This document shows positions 1 through 10,637 of a stretch of 43,815 nt of DNA, piece after piece (position 1 is the first letter of the stretch; every line of letters begins with the position of its first letter). Below the pieces are notes generated by a model. The model did no database searches and was not told where the DNA came from. It worked only from the letters and a program-made list of their open reading frames with translations. The position numbers were made by a program, and so were the translations under genes. Source of the DNA: an uncultured Psychroflexus sp. (GTDB taxonomy: Bacteria; Bacteroidota; Bacteroidia; Flavobacteriales; Flavobacteriaceae); contig CAJXVZ010000024.1 of assembly GCA_913062845.1 (NCBI GenBank), positions 1 through 43,815 of the forward strand, written 5' to 3'.

Positions 1-121
1 TGTATAGATTTTTTCGCATTACTAAAGTGCTGCAATAAAATTGCAGGGTTTTAGACCCTAATTTGAGACCAATAAAACCTTTTTAAGTTATACTATTTTA
101 ATTCATTTAGAACTTTTATGA
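1..121. other. Short non-coding left edge with two small hairpins
   Basis: No gene is seen. Two small inverted repeats lie side by side: CTGCAAT/ATTGCAG at 30-36 and 40-46, and AGGGT/ACCCT at 45-49 and 55-59. They lie downstream of the leftward epimerase-like gene, but neither is followed by a clear T-run on either strand, so I do not call a terminator. Confidence 0.3.
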
Positions 122-997
122 TTATTCCAAAACGGTTATTATTGAAATAGCAAAACTATCTTTTGGGCTGATTTTTTTATATGTTGACTTTTCTGTAATA
201 TCTATAGATTCATTCTCTCGATCCGGTAGACCCAACCAAGGCTCAATACAAACATAATCTGCCCCGGGCTTTGACCAAAGTGCCAGGTTTGGATAGTCTT
301 TAAAAATAATTTTTACACCTTTTTCATCATCCTTCTTTCTTAGTCTTACCCAATCGAAATTGACACCCTCAAAAATTAAAGCATCCTCACCAAAAATACT
401 TTCTGAAAGACTGAGACAACTTTGATGTAAAATAATTTCTCTGACTTTATCTGACAGTAAACCACTTTCTCCCAAAGTGCCTGCCTTCAAATTAGTATGA
501 TCCGGAAATTCAATAACGTAATCAGACAGTTTTGTCTTTTCATCCAAAGGACAAGCATAAGCAGTATGACCACCGCAGATAAATGGTAATTCTACTTTAT
601 CATTATTCTGAATATTATAAGTCATGACCAATCGGTTATCTATCAATTCGTAAATAACCTCAAAAGTAAATTGAAAAGGAAATTGTAATAGCGTTTTATC
701 TGAGCTTTCTAGTTTAAATGCGCATTTGTTGTTTTTAATTTTTGTAAATATCAAATCCGCGTTATTTCTAATGATCCCATGCTTAGGCATGGCATAACTT
801 CTTCCCTGATAATGGATTTCACCTGACTTAATTTTTCCTATGGCAGGAAACAAAACAGGAGAACTACTTCCCCAAACCTCTTCATCAATTTGCCAGATAT
901 ATTCTTTACCAGTCAACTTATTCTTCAATGACCGGATCTCTGCACCATTTGAAGTGATTTCACAACTCAAATATTGATTTTCTATACGATGTAACAT
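122..997 (-). CDS. Aldose 1-epimerase-family protein (LacX-like mutarotase)
   Basis: Cytoplasmic protein of about 292 residues resembling the LacX/YeaD branch of the aldose 1-epimerase superfamily, which interconverts sugar anomers or binds phosphorylated sugars. The start is placed at 997 (MLHRIENQYL) rather than the longer frame opening at 1096, because that extension would overlap the end of the next gene and does not look like the family; the chosen start lies 16 bp after that gene's stop. Family-like stretches are the N-terminal NGAEIRSL, LFPAIG and MPKHGIIR, a GGHTAYACPL segment containing the likely substrate-contacting histidine, and a C-terminal IEPWLGLPD segment typical of this branch. 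No signal peptide is present. It probably shares a transcript with the channel-like gene upstream. The true substrate is unknown; a role in glucose or galactose anomer balance would suit the polysaccharide genes nearby, but this is inference. Confidence 0.8.
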   Translation of the reverse strand: MLHRIENQYLSCEITSNGAEIRSLKNKLTGKEYIWQIDEEVWGSSSPVLFPAIGKIKSGEIHYQGRSYAMPKHGIIRNNADLIFTKIKNNKCAFKLESSDKTLLQFPFQFTFEVIYELIDNRLVMTYNIQNNDKVELPFICGGHTAYACPLDEKTKLSDYVIEFPDHTNLKAGTLGESGLLSDKVREIILHQSCLSLSESIFGEDALIFEGVNFDWVRLRKKDDEKGVKIIFKDYPNLALWSKPGADYVCIEPWLGLPDRENESIDITEKSTYKKISPKDSFAISIITVLE

Positions 998-1013
998 GCC
1001 TGTTAATTTATGA

Positions 1014-2081
1014 TTAATCCAAACCACTTTCGGATAAAAGAATTTTCCAGTCCATTTTTTCAATATTATAAAGCATTGAATAATTAAGTCTTTCAATAAG
1101 ACTGTCTGATAACCTTTTATTTAGACCAAATGCATAAAATTGGGCATTGTACTTTAAATCTACCAGACTATATTTTGACAAGGTATCATTTTTAATAATA
1201 TTTTGGAGAGTTGGTCTGTCATACGCTATGGCGTCAATTTGATTTTCTTCCAAGGCTAAAAGCAACCGTTTTACGCTATTAAATTCGACTTTGTTATTGT
1301 AGAAATTATTTTTCAGCCACTCACTGGTTGCAGAATTTGCAAGTGTACCCAGTTTCTTCTCTTTAAAATCCTGTATTTTGCTATTTGAATCACTTATATT
1401 GTTTACCGTTAGAGATGAAGCTATGCCCGCAGTAAATCCGGAAATGATTATGATTGCGGTAAACATCCAAACCAAAGAAACTATCCTGCCTCCTGCCGAA
1501 CGAGGTGATTTATCACCGTAGCCCACTGTTGTCATTGTCACTGCCGACCACCAAAAGCCTTCCCAGATACCTTTCGGACTCTTATCAAATTCTTCATTGT
1601 TATGGTGCCTTTCGAACAACCAGATCAATATTCCAAATATGAGGATCACAAATATTAAACCACCCAAAGCTTTCAGGAAATTAATTGAAAAAAAGGATTT
1701 GATGAATTGCCAGGATTTCTGAAAAGCACTTACTTCACGCTGTAATATTCCGGAATGCGTAATATAGTAAGGAGAGGAAAAATTCATTGACTTAATACGG
1801 TCTGAGGTTATCGTAAAAGGAGATAAGCTTACATCTATCTTGTCGTTTTCCAGACCCAAAAGAAGTTCCTCAAACTCTAAAGGAATGTATTTGTATGCTA
1901 TATTGTTGTCCTCCGCTATGTTTTCCCACAACCAAACAGATGGGCCGGTCAAAATGTTAGAATCATTTTTTTGAACAAATGGAGGCTCAACACGATATCC
2001 TACACGTAAGGTATCTGATTGAGAAAAGATATGTATTGAATTAAAAAATAAAACTAAAACTATAGCGATTTTTTTACACAT
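1014..2081 (-). CDS. GluR0-like potassium channel with split substrate-binding domain
   Basis: 355-residue membrane protein with the layout of prokaryotic ionotropic glutamate receptors. In order: signal peptide (1-20), first lobe of a periplasmic solute-binding fold (about 22-115, with VGYRVEPPF near its start), a membrane helix (about 138-156), a pore loop, a second membrane helix (about 198-222), then the second binding lobe (about 236-355). The pore loop carries TMTTVGYGD at residues 182-190, the canonical potassium selectivity filter. Family knowledge: the ligand bound between the two lobes opens the pore, and GluR0 from Synechocystis responds to amino acids. The ligand here cannot be read from the sequence. 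The gene runs 16 bp ahead of the epimerase-like gene and is probably co-transcribed. The filter and topology make the channel call strong; the ligand-gated role is inferred. Confidence 0.85.
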   Translation of the reverse strand: MCKKIAIVLVLFFNSIHIFSQSDTLRVGYRVEPPFVQKNDSNILTGPSVWLWENIAEDNNIAYKYIPLEFEELLLGLENDKIDVSLSPFTITSDRIKSMNFSSPYYITHSGILQREVSAFQKSWQFIKSFFSINFLKALGGLIFVILIFGILIWLFERHHNNEEFDKSPKGIWEGFWWSAVTMTTVGYGDKSPRSAGGRIVSLVWMFTAIIIISGFTAGIASSLTVNNISDSNSKIQDFKEKKLGTLANSATSEWLKNNFYNNKVEFNSVKRLLLALEENQIDAIAYDRPTLQNIIKNDTLSKYSLVDLKYNAQFYAFGLNKRLSDSLIERLNYSMLYNIEKMDWKILLSESGLD

Positions 2082-2220
2082 ACTAAATTGACTTTTTGCT
2101 TGAAATCATCTGCAATTTAAAAAAATGACTTTAGCTATGAAAAGTTTATCAAAAAGCTATTGGTTGTGTAAAATCAGAGCTTGTGTACTTTCAGAAGCTT
2201 TGCAAATAAACTTAGGTTAT

Positions 2221-2646
2221 CTACTTTTTTCGCGTGTCAGCGATATAACTGATTTTCCATACATCATTAACCTTCAACAAGGTTAAAACATTTATGCCTT
2301 TATGTGATAAATTACCGTTAATATAAAATTCATAAGGCACTTGAAATTGTACCAGATGTTCTGAAACCATGGAATTGATATCAAAAATTCGTTCTTCAAT
2401 CTCTATATTTTGAGGTATCTTTTTAAATCCCTCTATAAATTGATGTTTATCACTCTGTGTAAATGTGATGCTATCATTGATAGATAAACTATGAAGTTGC
2501 ATATTATCAAACGTCAATTTATCCAAGGTATCGACATCTTTATTGCTCAACGCATTAAAAAAGCTAGTAACAACTTCTTCTGCAGTATTTTGAGCATTGA
2601 CATTAAGAAATAAAACAAAACTAATCATAAACAAAAGAGCCTTCAT
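2221..2646 (-). CDS. Secreted NTF2-like (SnoaL/DUF4440-type) small protein
   Basis: 141-residue protein with a Sec signal peptide (MKALLFMISFVLFLNVNAQ, cut before NTAEE). The mature part begins with AEEVVTSFFNALSNKDVDTL, the usual first helix of NTF2-like proteins, and ends with the strand LLKVNDVWKISYIADTR, also typical of the fold. No catalytic residues can be assigned. Such proteins are common in Bacteroidetes envelopes and act as ligand binders or accessory domains. It lies 92 bp after pgi on the same strand, and 139 bp separate its stop from the channel gene's start, so it may stand alone or be read through from pgi. The specific function is unknown. Confidence 0.7.
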   Translation of the reverse strand: MKALLFMISFVLFLNVNAQNTAEEVVTSFFNALSNKDVDTLDKLTFDNMQLHSLSINDSITFTQSDKHQFIEGFKKIPQNIEIEERIFDINSMVSEHLVQFQVPYEFYINGNLSHKGINVLTLLKVNDVWKISYIADTRKK

Positions 2647-2738
2647 CTGGTCTAAATTAAAATTAAAAATATGTGATACAGACCATTCATAACTTCATAT
2701 GTGATCAATATCTAAATTATCACAACTAGCCGGTAATT

Positions 2739-4373
2739 TTATTTGGCCTTATAATAATTAATTAAAGCTTGTGTTGAAGGATCATGTATTGAATTATCTG
2801 TTGACTGAAAATCCTTCAATACGGCCTTAGCCAATTGCTTCCCTAACTCAACACCCCATTGGTCATAACTGAATATATTCCAGATCACGCCCTGTACGAA
2901 TATTTTATGCTCGTACATCGCTATTAGCTTACCCAAAGTTTCAGGTGTAAGCTTGTCAAATAATATGGTGTTGGTCGGTCGGTTGCCTTCAAAAATTTTG
3001 AATGGTGTTAACTCCTTTATTTCTGAGTTGCTTTTTCCGGAAGCTTTTAATTCAGCAATAACAGTCTGTTCGTTTTTACCATTCATCAATGCTTCAGTTT
3101 GGGCAAAGAAATTAGCCATCAAAATATCATGATGCTTTTGTAAATCATTGAGCGGCTTTTTAAAGCCAATAAAATCGGCTGGAATCAATTTTGTACCTTG
3201 ATGCATCAACTGGAAAAATGCATGTTGGGAATTGGTTCCCGGCTCACCCCAAACTATACTTCCTGTTTGATAATTGACCGTTTTACCGTTTCTGTCAATA
3301 CCTTTACCATTACTTTCCATACATGCCTGTTGCAGGTAAGGTGCCAGTTTTTGAAGATACTGCGTGTATGGAATGATGGCTTCACTTTCAGCCTGATAGA
3401 AATTGTTGTACCAAATACCTATCAATCCAAGCACTACCGGAATGTTATTTGAAAAATCCTCATTCCTGAAATGCAAATCCATTTTTTGAGCGCCATAAAG
3501 TAAGCTTTCAAAATTATTGTATCCAACACTGCATGCGATTGACAAACCAACTGAGCTCCAAAGCGAAAATCTTCCTCCAACCCAATCCCACATTGGGAAA
3601 ATATTGTCTTCTGCAATACCAAATTCTTTAGCCGAATTTACATTTGCTGAGACCGCTACAAAGTGTTTTGATATTTCAGTTTGTGTTGTATGCTTTAAAA
3701 ACCAGTCTCGTACCGTATTGGCATTTGTAAGGGTTTCCTGAGTTGTAAAAGATTTGGATACAACAATGCAAAGGGTTGTTTCCGGATCAAGTTGTTTTAG
3801 TGTCTCGGCAACATGGTCTCCGTCTACATTTGAAATGAAATGTGTCTTCAGATCATTATGGTAATAAGATAAGGCATCCACAATCATTTGTGGCCCAAGA
3901 TCAGATCCTCCGATTCCAATATTCACAATATCGGTGATACCTTTACCTGAATAACCTTTCCAATCACCATTTTCTACTTTTTCTACAAAAGCCTTCATTT
4001 TTGCTTTAGTCCGATCTATGGCATCCTTTAGGTCTTCTCCATCCAGATTGAGATTTTCACTAGATCTTAAGGCCATATGTAGTACCGCTCTGCCTTCAGT
4101 TTTGTTTATGATCTCTCCGGAAAATTGTGCCTCAATTGCTTTTTTTAATTCACAATCTTCAGCCAGTTTAATCAAACTTTTAAGTGCTTTTGCAGAAATT
4201 CTGTTTTTTGAGTAGTCTAAAAAAAGATCTTCAAACTGAATGCTAAAATTTTCTGTTCTGTTTGCTTCAGCATTAAAAAAATCCAGAATGGTAATATCTT
4301 TCTCTTCTTCAAAGACAGCTTTTAATTCTTGCCAGGCTTTGGTTTGAGTTGGGTTAATAGTGGGCAATGACAT
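2739..4373 (-). CDS. pgi: Glucose-6-phosphate isomerase
   Basis: 544 residues, the usual length of the long bacterial/eukaryotic form. It interconverts glucose-6-phosphate and fructose-6-phosphate in the cytoplasm. Visible marks are the phosphate-binding [10 protein letters not shown] (152-161) and [11 protein letters not shown] (204-214), the family signature [14 protein letters not shown] (265-278), the catalytic glutamate in MESNGKG (E353), the ring-opening histidine in [14 protein letters not shown] (H384), and the C-terminal [10 protein letters not shown] block containing the active lysine. The start at 4373 lies 5 bp after the stop of the sugar-kinase gene, so the two are almost certainly co-transcribed. 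In this locus it links glucose-6-phosphate made by the starch genes to phosphofructokinase. Confidence 0.97.
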   Translation of the reverse strand: MSLPTINPTQTKAWQELKAVFEEEKDITILDFFNAEANRTENFSIQFEDLFLDYSKNRISAKALKSLIKLAEDCELKKAIEAQFSGEIINKTEGRAVLHMALRSSENLNLDGEDLKDAIDRTKAKMKAFVEKVENGDWKGYSGKGITDIVNIGIGGSDLGPQMIVDALSYYHNDLKTHFISNVDGDHVAETLKQLDPETTLCIVVSKSFTTQETLTNANTVRDWFLKHTTQTEISKHFVAVSANVNSAKEFGIAEDNIFPMWDWVGGRFSLWSSVGLSIACSVGYNNFESLLYGAQKMDLHFRNEDFSNNIPVVLGLIGIWYNNFYQAESEAIIPYTQYLQKLAPYLQQACMESNGKGIDRNGKTVNYQTGSIVWGEPGTNSQHAFFQLMHQGTKLIPADFIGFKKPLNDLQKHHDILMANFFAQTEALMNGKNEQTVIAELKASGKSNSEIKELTPFKIFEGNRPTNTILFDKLTPETLGKLIAMYEHKIFVQGVIWNIFSYDQWGVELGKQLAKAVLKDFQSTDNSIHDPSTQALINYYKAK

Positions 4374-4378
4374 TGAGT

Positions 4379-5248
4379 TTATTTATCTTTAAGTTGAGGA
4401 ATGACGTTTTTTTGATAATGGTTAATCAACCCGTCTATAGGCCTTCTTATTATATTTCCAATATTCAAATGATAACGTTTTGCAACATCACGGATGATAT
4501 CTTCTGAGAAGAAAGCTATAGAACCTATAAAATGGATCGGTACATTTTGCGCATTTTTATAGCACATCACACGACGTTCAATAAATTTTTCCATTCCTTC
4601 ATAGATCAATTTATAGAAATAGCCGTTTCTTTCCTCTGATGTAAAAATAAATTCAGCAAATGAAGCCAGATAAGTGTTTGGGTTATCCTTCTTGTAAACA
4701 TTGTTTTTTATAGTGTCTGCTCTCAGGTCATAGCGCTTTGCAAACTCCCGGCTCATATCCTCACCCATGAATTTATAGTAATAATCTCTGATGAGCCTTT
4801 TACCAAAATAATTTCCGCTGGCTTCATCCATAAGAACGTAACCGAGGGATTCTACCTCCATATGTACTTTTTTACCATCAAAAAAACAGGAATTGGACCC
4901 TGTGCCAAGAATACAAACTATTCCCGGTTTGTCAGTAGCGGCGTAAGCAGCAGCAACCATATCTTCATCAACATTTATCTCTGCATGAGGTAGGTATTCC
5001 TGTAAGATTTGTTCCAGGTTTTTGCGTGGCGTTGGCGTTCCGCAACCAGCTCCAAAAAAATCAACCCTGGTAATCTTATCCTTGGCTTTGGCCAGGTCCT
5101 CATTTTCTTCAAGACGTTCTTTAAGTACGTGTGGTTTAAATACTGCGGGGTTGAGACCTTTTGTTCTTGTTTTTAAAACCTGTTCACCATTTTCGTCTAA
5201 CAATAGCCAGTCACATTTTGTTGAGCCGCCGTCTGCAATAATTATCAT
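4379..5248 (-). CDS. BadF/BadG/BcrA/BcrD-type sugar kinase (candidate glucokinase or GlcNAc kinase)
   Basis: 289-residue cytoplasmic ATPase of the ASKHA (actin/hexokinase) fold, in the family that includes N-acetylglucosamine and glucosamine kinases. The first phosphate-binding loop is [10 protein letters not shown] at 5-14, the second is [14 protein letters not shown] near 112-125, and FFGAGCGTP near 64-72 matches the family. It is followed by [14 protein letters not shown], a typical substrate-side segment. The gene lies between gap and pgi, 5 bp before pgi. Family members with tested activity phosphorylate amino sugars. The position inside a glycolysis block beside a maltose phosphorylase, which releases free glucose, raises the possibility that this one phosphorylates glucose. 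No other hexokinase is in the window. Specificity cannot be settled from sequence alone. Confidence 0.75.
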   Translation of the reverse strand: MIIIADGGSTKCDWLLLDENGEQVLKTRTKGLNPAVFKPHVLKERLEENEDLAKAKDKITRVDFFGAGCGTPTPRKNLEQILQEYLPHAEINVDEDMVAAAYAATDKPGIVCILGTGSNSCFFDGKKVHMEVESLGYVLMDEASGNYFGKRLIRDYYYKFMGEDMSREFAKRYDLRADTIKNNVYKKDNPNTYLASFAEFIFTSEERNGYFYKLIYEGMEKFIERRVMCYKNAQNVPIHFIGSIAFFSEDIIRDVAKRYHLNIGNIIRRPIDGLINHYQKNVIPQLKDK

Positions 5249-5261
5249 ATGATAGGATTTT

Positions 5262-5299
5262 TAATAAAAAAAAGGATTGCAAAACACATGCAATCCTTT
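5262..5299 (-). terminator. Intrinsic terminator after gap
   Basis: Perfect 10-bp stem AAAGGATTGC (5271-5280) with GCAATCCTTT (5290-5299) around a 9-nt loop. Read on the minus strand the hairpin runs straight into an eight-T stretch. It stands between gap and the kinase-pgi pair, so transcripts from gap should largely end here and kinase-pgi would depend on readthrough or on a promoter I cannot identify. Confidence 0.85.
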
Positions 5300-5313
5300 G
5301 TAAATTGAGTTAT

Positions 5314-7322
<2,009 letters not shown>

Positions 7323-7370
7323 ACTTCAAAAATATTAGTTTTTTCAGAGGTGTACAAATACTGCTGAATT

Positions 7371-7386
7371 TATAAATCGTTTTCGT
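7371..7386 (-). promoter_or_regulatory. Possible weak operator upstream of pfkA
   Basis: On the minus strand this reads ACGAAAACGATTTATA, matching 12 of 16 positions of the palindrome ACGAAAACGTTTTCGT that fits the two sites before susC; the whole left half and centre agree. It lies 49 bp upstream of the pfkA start. Shared control is inferred from the match alone. Confidence 0.3.
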
Positions 7387-7449
7387 TAATAATTATTTAA
7401 ACAAATGGTAAAAAAATGATGATAATCATAATTTCCTTAATTATTGAAA

Positions 7450-7469
7450 GTAGATTTTTAAAAATCTAC
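7450..7469 (-). terminator. Palindrome after the last amylase gene, possible weak terminator
   Basis: Perfect 20-bp palindrome GTAGATTTTT/AAAAATCTAC, 20 bp past the stop of the GH13 gene at 7490. On the minus strand it is followed by TTTCAATAATT, a poor T-run, so termination would be partial at best. It marks the boundary between the starch enzymes and the glycolysis block. Confidence 0.4.
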
Positions 7470-7489
7470 AATCTACTAAGGCATATATT

Positions 7490-9157
7490 TTATTCTGACT
7501 CCAAAAGGAATAAACCATTAATCGGCTTAATAATTACTTTGCCATCTTTGTTTTGATATTTCTCACCTGAATAAAAATCAACTATAGTTTCACTTTCACT
7601 AAATATTTCTGAAATATCAATTTCCAGTTCACTTTCTTTCAGGTCCATACCGATCATGACTTTGTCTGTAAATGCTTTTCTTTCAAATGTTCTGGTAAAA
7701 ATTAAGGGTTGCTCTGAAATCAATCTGTGTTTACCCGCACCAACAGCCGGATGTTTAGCTCTAAACTGTCCGAGCTTTTGATAATGATTTAAAATTTTCT
7801 GAATACTATCAGAGGTTTTCAACTCGTCCCAATTCATAAAAGACCGCAGATTAGCGTCACCTACTGCACCTTCAATTTCCAAAGGTCTGGCGGTTTCATC
7901 ACCATAATAAACCTGAGATTCTCCAGGAGACAGTAGTAAGAGATTTGCAGCTTCGAAAGTTTTTTCTCGTTTTCCATCAAATGGATCGCCGTCGTCGTGT
8001 GAGGTCAGATAATTTAAAGTTCCGTATTTTTTCAGCTGATTCTGCAAAATAGAATCATATTTGTGAAACAATGCTTTTTTAGTCATTTGCTTGGCGTTCC
8101 ACTTAAATTCAAAATTGATTAAACTTTGAAATGCCTCAGGGTCAAAATAATTCACTTTTTTGTCTCCAAAATCGAAATACTGTCCGCCAGAAATACCATA
8201 ATTATAAACTTCACCTACAAGGTAGAAACTATTATCATCTAAAACTTTATCAGGATTATTTTTTTTGAATTCTTCAAAAGCGTAATCACATGCTTCCTTA
8301 AATTCCTGCCAAACAAATTCTTCGGTATGTTTTACCGTATCCACTCTATAACCATCTATACCAAAATCTGTGATGTAGTCCGTCAACCATTTCATGATGT
8401 AAAAACGCGGCGCTCTTGGATGCCCAGTTCTTTCAAAAAATGCATCTAGTTCTGCCATTTCCTGCTCATAGCGTCCCTCAGCTTTCCATTTAGCTTCGAG
8501 TTGAGGCGGTAAGCCGACCTCTTCATTGCTATCTGTTCTGATGTCAGGTAAATTTTCCACCAAAGTACACATGATGGTATTCTCGTAGTTATCGTATGTA
8601 CACTGAGGCTCTGTTCGCACCCACTCCTTTGGCCATACCGGGTCTTTATCAGTAACCGGTCCTGTGTGATTGATTACGGCATCCAATAAAATTCTAATGC
8701 CATTTTCATGCGCAACTTCAACCAGCTCTTTTAAATCTTCCTTGGTTCCAAAATTAGGGTCAATTTTTGTCCAGTCTTTAGCCCAGTAACCGTGGTAAGC
8801 GTAAGTCTCTCCTGTACCTTCATCCGTTGACCCGTGGATCTGTTCAACAATTGGGGTCATCCAAATGGCGTTGATGCCCAGATCTGTGAAATAACCATCT
8901 TTTACTTTCTGTGTTACACCTTTAATGTCACCGCCTTCAAAGCCTCTTAAAACTCCGGTTTCATTTGTTCTGTTGAAATTGACATCATTAGAGGTGTCTC
9001 CATTATTAAACCGGTCTGTCAAAAGGAAATAAATATTGGCACCATCCCAAACAAATGGCTGATCCGGTTCTTGGTTTTCAGTATTTTCTTTATCTGATTG
9101 AGTTTTACTACAAGCAAAACTTATGATTAGTATTAAAAAGATTAGAAATTTTTTCAT
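7490..9157 (-). CDS. GH13 alpha-amylase-family lipoprotein
   Basis: 555-residue glycoside hydrolase family 13 enzyme that hydrolyses (or transfers) alpha-glucosidic bonds in starch fragments. It begins with a lipoprotein signal (lipobox SFAC, cysteine 16), so it is anchored in the periplasm or on the outer membrane. The (beta/alpha)8 barrel shows region I DAVINH (159-164), the nucleophile D273 in GYRVDTVKH, the acid/base E316 in LVGEVYN, and the third acid D388 in LTSHDDGDPF. An insert of about 70 residues (about 180-250, with two cysteines, C186 and C197) forms a long B-domain. The C-terminal 90 residues form the usual beta domain. Last gene of the enzyme series, 11 bp after the previous GH13. 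Product specificity is not readable from sequence. Confidence 0.92.
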   Translation of the reverse strand: MKKFLIFLILIISFACSKTQSDKENTENQEPDQPFVWDGANIYFLLTDRFNNGDTSNDVNFNRTNETGVLRGFEGGDIKGVTQKVKDGYFTDLGINAIWMTPIVEQIHGSTDEGTGETYAYHGYWAKDWTKIDPNFGTKEDLKELVEVAHENGIRILLDAVINHTGPVTDKDPVWPKEWVRTEPQCTYDNYENTIMCTLVENLPDIRTDSNEEVGLPPQLEAKWKAEGRYEQEMAELDAFFERTGHPRAPRFYIMKWLTDYITDFGIDGYRVDTVKHTEEFVWQEFKEACDYAFEEFKKNNPDKVLDDNSFYLVGEVYNYGISGGQYFDFGDKKVNYFDPEAFQSLINFEFKWNAKQMTKKALFHKYDSILQNQLKKYGTLNYLTSHDDGDPFDGKREKTFEAANLLLLSPGESQVYYGDETARPLEIEGAVGDANLRSFMNWDELKTSDSIQKILNHYQKLGQFRAKHPAVGAGKHRLISEQPLIFTRTFERKAFTDKVMIGMDLKESELEIDISEIFSESETIVDFYSGEKYQNKDGKVIIKPINGLFLLESE

Positions 9158-9168
9158 TATCGATAAGA

Positions 9169-10569
9169 TTATGGTTTTATATAAATTTTATAGGCCCAAG
9201 GCTCTAATTCTATGGTAGTTTCTTCGCTGAAGTTTATGTTTTCATTTGTATTGAAAGCATTGTAATTCCCATGGTAAAGCGTCTCTTTAAATTCTACAGT
9301 CTGGACCTCATCTGAAAAATTGAAGACCGCAAACACTTTTTCAGTTTCATTTTGTCTTACAAAACTAAATATTTTACTTTCATTATTATTTGGAACTTTT
9401 ATCATTCGACTGCCCCATTTAGCATGCCAAAGGGCCGTATTACTTTTCATCAATTGAAACAGGTTTTGATATAAGTCACCTATTTCATCTTTTTTCCAAT
9501 TTATAGGGTCTTTTTCAAAAAAGGCTAATCGCTTATCATTACCGGCTTCCTGTCCGTTATAGACCAAAGGCATACCTTCACCTACCACTGAAAGTGCTAT
9601 TGCAGCCTCTAAACCATCACCAAATTGCTCGTACATTGTGCCTTCCCAGGCATTTTTGTCATGGTTACTTACAAAAGTCATGCGCATGCTGTTTTCGGGA
9701 AAAGCACTTTCGTTCCAAGAATAATATACGTAAAGTGCATTCACGTCTGCTTTGCCCGTACATATTTTGTGCATAGACTCATTCCAGCTCCAGGCGTAGG
9801 TCATGTCGAAAGCTTCGGCATGCAAATCCCGAGATTCCCATTCTGCCAGCATAAAAACCGGTTTTACGGCATCAAGTTCCCTACGTAAATTATTCCAAAA
9901 TTCAATCGGGACAAAACCGGCAACATCACACCGGTAACCGTCAATATCAGCCTCTTTCACCCAATAGGTCATAGCCTCAGTCATATATTTTCGTACTTCG
10001 GGTTTGTTGTAATCTAAATCGATAATATCAGACCAGTCCCACCAAGGTGTTGGCCTAAAATCGCCTTTGTAGTCTCTTTCGTACCAATCCGGATGTTCTT
10101 TAACTAAAACGTTATCCCAGGCCGTATGGTTAGCTACCCAATCTAAGATGACATACATTTCCAAGTCGTGTGCGGCTTTGACAAAAGCCTTTAAATCTTC
10201 GAGTGTTCCAAATTCCGGATTAACGCTGTAGTAATCTTTCACAGCATAAGGACTGCCTAAGCTACCTTTTCTGTTCTTTTCGCCGATTTCGTGGATAGGC
10301 ATCAGCCAAATGATATCGATACCGAGTTCTTTGAGTCTCGGCAACTCTTTTTTAGCCGCTTTAAAAGTACCTTCTTCAGAAAATTGTCTTGTGTTAATCT
10401 GGTATATTGTTGCATTTTTACTCCATGCCGGATGTTTTACCTTAACGTAATCCTGAGGCTGATATGCGGTGTTTTCCTGTTTCATTGATGTTGGTTCAGA
10501 AGCAGATTTTTCCTGATTGCAACTTAGCAATAAAAGGCAAGCTATAAGGGCTATTGGGATGCGTTTCAT
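9169..10569 (-). CDS. GH13 alpha-amylase-family lipoprotein, short form
   Basis: 466 residues from the start chosen at 10569 (MKRIPIAL). The frame is open to an ATG at 10614, but the 15 extra residues are polar and would bury the signal peptide, and that start lies inside the right-hand repeat upstream. The lipobox LLSC gives cysteine 17. Region I reads LDWVANH, the nucleophile is D215 in GYRCDVAGF, the acid/base E243 in LAEWES, and the third acid D304 in SNHDKNAW. The short loop between barrel strand 3 and helix 3 marks a compact GH13, and a plain beta domain closes the protein. It lies 11 bp before the next GH13 gene. Likely a maltodextrin-trimming enzyme of the periplasm; exact activity unknown. 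Confidence 0.92.
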   Translation of the reverse strand: MKRIPIALIACLLLLSCNQEKSASEPTSMKQENTAYQPQDYVKVKHPAWSKNATIYQINTRQFSEEGTFKAAKKELPRLKELGIDIIWLMPIHEIGEKNRKGSLGSPYAVKDYYSVNPEFGTLEDLKAFVKAAHDLEMYVILDWVANHTAWDNVLVKEHPDWYERDYKGDFRPTPWWDWSDIIDLDYNKPEVRKYMTEAMTYWVKEADIDGYRCDVAGFVPIEFWNNLRRELDAVKPVFMLAEWESRDLHAEAFDMTYAWSWNESMHKICTGKADVNALYVYYSWNESAFPENSMRMTFVSNHDKNAWEGTMYEQFGDGLEAAIALSVVGEGMPLVYNGQEAGNDKRLAFFEKDPINWKKDEIGDLYQNLFQLMKSNTALWHAKWGSRMIKVPNNNESKIFSFVRQNETEKVFAVFNFSDEVQTVEFKETLYHGNYNAFNTNENINFSEETTIELEPWAYKIYIKP

Positions 10570-10595
10570 TTTTGTTTGTTTTTTATTCGATGTCA

Positions 10596-10628
10596 AAACC
10601 TCACAGGTTTCCAAAACCTGTGAGGTTT
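10596..10628. repeat. REP-like 33-bp inverted repeat, copy 1
   Basis: Arms AAACCTCACAGGTTT (10596-10610) and AAACCTGTGAGGTTT (10614-10628) pair over 15 bp around a 3-nt loop. The sequence closely matches the repeat at 19351-19383 next to the transposase remnant, with a compensated change in the arm (CACAGG against CAAAGG). It fills most of the gap between two GH13 genes, about 27 bp before the downstream ATG. Confidence 0.85.
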
Positions 10629-10637
10629 ATCCGGTAC

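Noticed and set aside
998-1096. 33-residue N-terminal extension of the epimerase-like protein
   Set aside because: It would overlap the 3' end of the channel gene by 83 bp and does not fit the family start.
9594-9888. Plus-strand open frames within the GH13 gene
   Set aside because: They are antisense shadows of a gene with full catalytic motifs and show no recognisable domain or leader.
10570-10614. Upstream ATG extending the short GH13 by 15 residues
   Set aside because: The extension is polar, would bury the lipoprotein signal, and begins inside the inverted repeat.
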